Shown here: positions 31,734 to 33,263 of the stretch, piece by piece
Layout of the letters: each line of letters begins with the position of its first letter
How positions within the stretch are numbered: the stretch's first letter is position 1
From: CAZSMK01 sp964608095
GTDB lineage: Bacteria > Sumerlaeota > Sumerlaeia > MWCT01 > JAGHBZ01
Reading direction: 5' to 3'
NCBI GenBank assembly: GCA_964608095.1
Contig: CAZSMK010000056.1
Location: 1-33,263 of the forward strand
DNA length: 33,263 nucleotides
Notes under the pieces: model-generated
The model's input: the letters and a program-made list of their open reading frames with translations, nothing else
What the model was told of the DNA's origin: nothing
The model's database searches: none
Position numbers and translations under genes: made by a program

Positions 31734-33263
31734 ATGCTTAAGAGAATCCGAATACTATTAGTGGTCAATTGGATATTCTTTACGTTTCTGTTAACCGCAG
31801 GAGCGGATACGATAATTCTTAACGAAGGCAAGGAGATTAAATGCAGCATCATCTCAATCAACGACACCGAGGCAAGGATAACGGTGGATGAGGTGGAAGT
31901 GTGTATTCCGATGTCACGTATAAAAGAAATAAAGGAAGAAACGGAACCAACACCTGCCCCCCCACAGACAATTACGTCTCCCTTCAGCGCACCGGGAACA
32001 CCGCCACAAGTCTCCCCGCTACAAGAGCCCAGGCTTTCCGCACCCGAGGGAACCTCTCCTCTCGGTCTTCCTTCATTGGATTCTGTCTCGGAGCAGGTTG
32101 CGCCACAGGAGTCTGCGCCCGATACCTCGCCTTTTGCACCTTCTCCTGTGCCGCCATCGTCGGTAACGGATAGCGGTGTTGAATCCCAGCCGCAGGTACA
32201 ACCGATAGCACCCGGACCTTTTTCGTCGTTCTCGGCACCGGGTGTACCACCGAGTCAATCGGAGACTACCACCCCTTTACCGCCGTTCAGTGCACCCGGT
32301 CAACAAACAAGCCCTGCACCATCTACCGGTCCTCAGCCATTTACGGGTGAGGAGGGAACCCAGGCGCCTCAGGCACAACCAATAGCGCCGGCGCCATCCG
32401 AGCCGTTCTCGGTGCCAAGTGTCCCGCCGCGCCAATCGGAGACTACCACCCCTTTATCGCCGTTCAGCGCACCGGGTCAGCAGGAGAGTCCTGTACCCTC
32501 TTCGCCGTTTTCCGCACCGGGTCAGCAACCAACTTCGCCGCCGCCCACTGGCTTGCAACCGTTTACCACAGAAGAACAAGAAGGAGAGACACATCTCACT
32601 CCCCCGCAAAGTACCGTTCCACCTCCTTCCTCACCTTTTTTAATGCCGGTTGAAGAGGCATCGTCGCTTCCCTCTTTATCCGAAGTCGCGGAGTCACCAG
32701 AGGCGGGGCTCAAGCCATATTCAGATGATCAAGAATCACAAGCCGCGCCATCTCCCGGAAGAACAGAGGACTCTGAAGCGTCATACACTTTCCCTGGTCT
32801 GACTACAACTCAGAATCGTTCATCGGAACAGGACACACAAGAACCTACCTTGAGACCGTTTACTGATGAATCAGAGATGGAAGCGCCGCCTTCTTCTCCT
32901 GCTGAACCGATAAAAATGGAGGTTGCCATGGCATCTACGGACCAGGCGCCAGCGGAGCCCGGGGATGAACGTCCCGAATTCAGGGCGGCATGGGTTTCCC
33001 GATTCGAATGGCCCGTCGCCGATGCTGCAGCGTGCAAAAAACGAATCTCCCAAATAATGGAAAAATTGGCACAGGCGAATTTCAATGCGGTTATTTTTCA
33101 GGTCAGAGGTCAGGGCGACGTCCTCTACCCTTCTCCCTATGAACCGTGGTCAAAAATATTTCAGTACCAGGACCCCGGCTTCGACCCCCTCGAGTTCGCC
33201 ATTCAAGAAGCCCATGATCGTGGACTCGAATTTCATGCCTGGTTGAATGTTCATCCTGTCTGG
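31734..33263 (+). CDS. secreted GHL10/DUF187 protein, copy 3, with LSm-like head and proline-rich repeats (3' partial)
   Basis: The frame is open for 510 codons to the window end. GGAGG lies about 9 bases before the ATG. Residues 1-24 form a signal peptide (FLLTAGA). Residues 25-65 form a small strand module (TIILNEGKEIKCSIISINDTEARITVDEVEVCIPMSRIKEI) with the same pattern as the head of the FecR-T2SSG protein. About 70-410 is a Pro/Ser/Gln-rich low-complexity region with repeated PFSAPGQQ and QPFT units, including two copies of a 59-residue block. From residue 417 (RAAWVSRFEWPVAD) a GHL10 barrel starts: FNAVIFQVRGQGDVLYPSPYEPWS and GLEFHAWLNVHPVW. The repeat region probably spans the envelope or carries the barrel away from it. 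The catalytic part lies beyond the window. Confidence 0.88.
   Translation, partial: MLKRIRILLVVNWIFFTFLLTAGADTIILNEGKEIKCSIISINDTEARITVDEVEVCIPMSRIKEIKEETEPTPAPPQTITSPFSAPGTPPQVSPLQEPRLSAPEGTSPLGLPSLDSVSEQVAPQESAPDTSPFAPSPVPPSSVTDSGVESQPQVQPIAPGPFSSFSAPGVPPSQSETTTPLPPFSAPGQQTSPAPSTGPQPFTGEEGTQAPQAQPIAPAPSEPFSVPSVPPRQSETTTPLSPFSAPGQQESPVPSSPFSAPGQQPTSPPPTGLQPFTTEEQEGETHLTPPQSTVPPPSSPFLMPVEEASSLPSLSEVAESPEAGLKPYSDDQESQAAPSPGRTEDSEASYTFPGLTTTQNRSSEQDTQEPTLRPFTDESEMEAPPSSPAEPIKMEVAMASTDQAPAEPGDERPEFRAAWVSRFEWPVADAAACKKRISQIMEKLAQANFNAVIFQVRGQGDVLYPSPYEPWSKIFQYQDPGFDPLEFAIQEAHDRGLEFHAWLNVHPVW
32193..32545 (+). repeat. 177-base in-frame tandem duplication inside the proline-rich region
   Basis: Two copies of a 59-codon unit lie head to tail, offset by exactly 177 bases (for example CAATCGGAGACTACC at 32256 and 32433, TTCTCGG at 32229 and 32406). 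Part of each copy is identical at the DNA level over more than 20 bases while other parts have drifted. The second copy carries an extra PFSAPGQQ unit. The duplication keeps the frame. Confidence 0.8.

Overview
The window reads as a piece of chromosome from a Gram-negative (diderm) bacterium that I cannot place in a well-known genus. The evidence for an outer envelope is Lgt plus several probable lipoproteins, two secretin-domain proteins, a SurA/parvulin-like periplasmic chaperone and a Wzm-type polysaccharide exporter permease. Housekeeping genes (truA, rsfS, yqeK, lgt, argD, uvrD/pcrA, pyrK) are intact but sit in unusual neighbourhoods. Many of the other genes encode secreted proteins of unknown function with odd domain combinations. 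This fits an under-sampled candidate phylum, but no taxonomic marker here settles it.

Layout. Bases 1-214 hold the C-terminal end of a secreted-type protein, followed by a strong terminator and a non-coding stretch with small hairpins. From 841 to 6501, on the + strand, come a PGI/PMI-type sugar-phosphate isomerase, a PyrK-like electron-transfer subunit, a lone cyclic-nucleotide-binding-domain protein, lgt, and a lipoprotein glycosidase (GHL10 type) that overlaps lgt. At 6640-7671 is a secreted protein in its own transcription unit with a strong terminator. From 7818 to 13733 come a SurA-like lipoprotein, yqeK-rsfS, a UvrD/PcrA helicase and a secreted protein built of two copies of a domain that also ends the gene at the window start.

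The block 13913-18408 is on the - strand. Read in its own direction it runs: a secreted protein with a 'PYA'-type N-domain, a Wzm-type ABC permease, a secreted double-HKD phospholipase D protein, and finally, from its own likely promoter, a FecR-domain protein fused to a type II secretion GspG-like (T2SSG) C-terminal domain. A 0.9-kb non-coding region (18409-19305) full of hairpins separates it from the next block.

From 19306 the + strand resumes with a tightly overlapping trio: a TPR/FxLYD lipoprotein and two consecutive minimal secretins. truA follows, then a DnaD-like/DnaC-like primosome pair, a secreted transglutaminase-like protein, argD, a sugar nucleotidyltransferase, a second GHL10 glycosidase, a GT39-like membrane glycosyltransferase, and the start of a third GHL10 protein. 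That last one carries an LSm-like head and a proline-rich repeat region and runs off the window end.

The most notable items are the lipoprotein plus tandem mini-secretin operon, the FecR-T2SSG fusion, the uncharacterised duplicated secreted domain, the head module shared by the FecR-T2SSG protein and the last GHL10 protein, and a dispersed family of TAAG/TCAG-loop hairpins whose stems show compensatory changes between copies.
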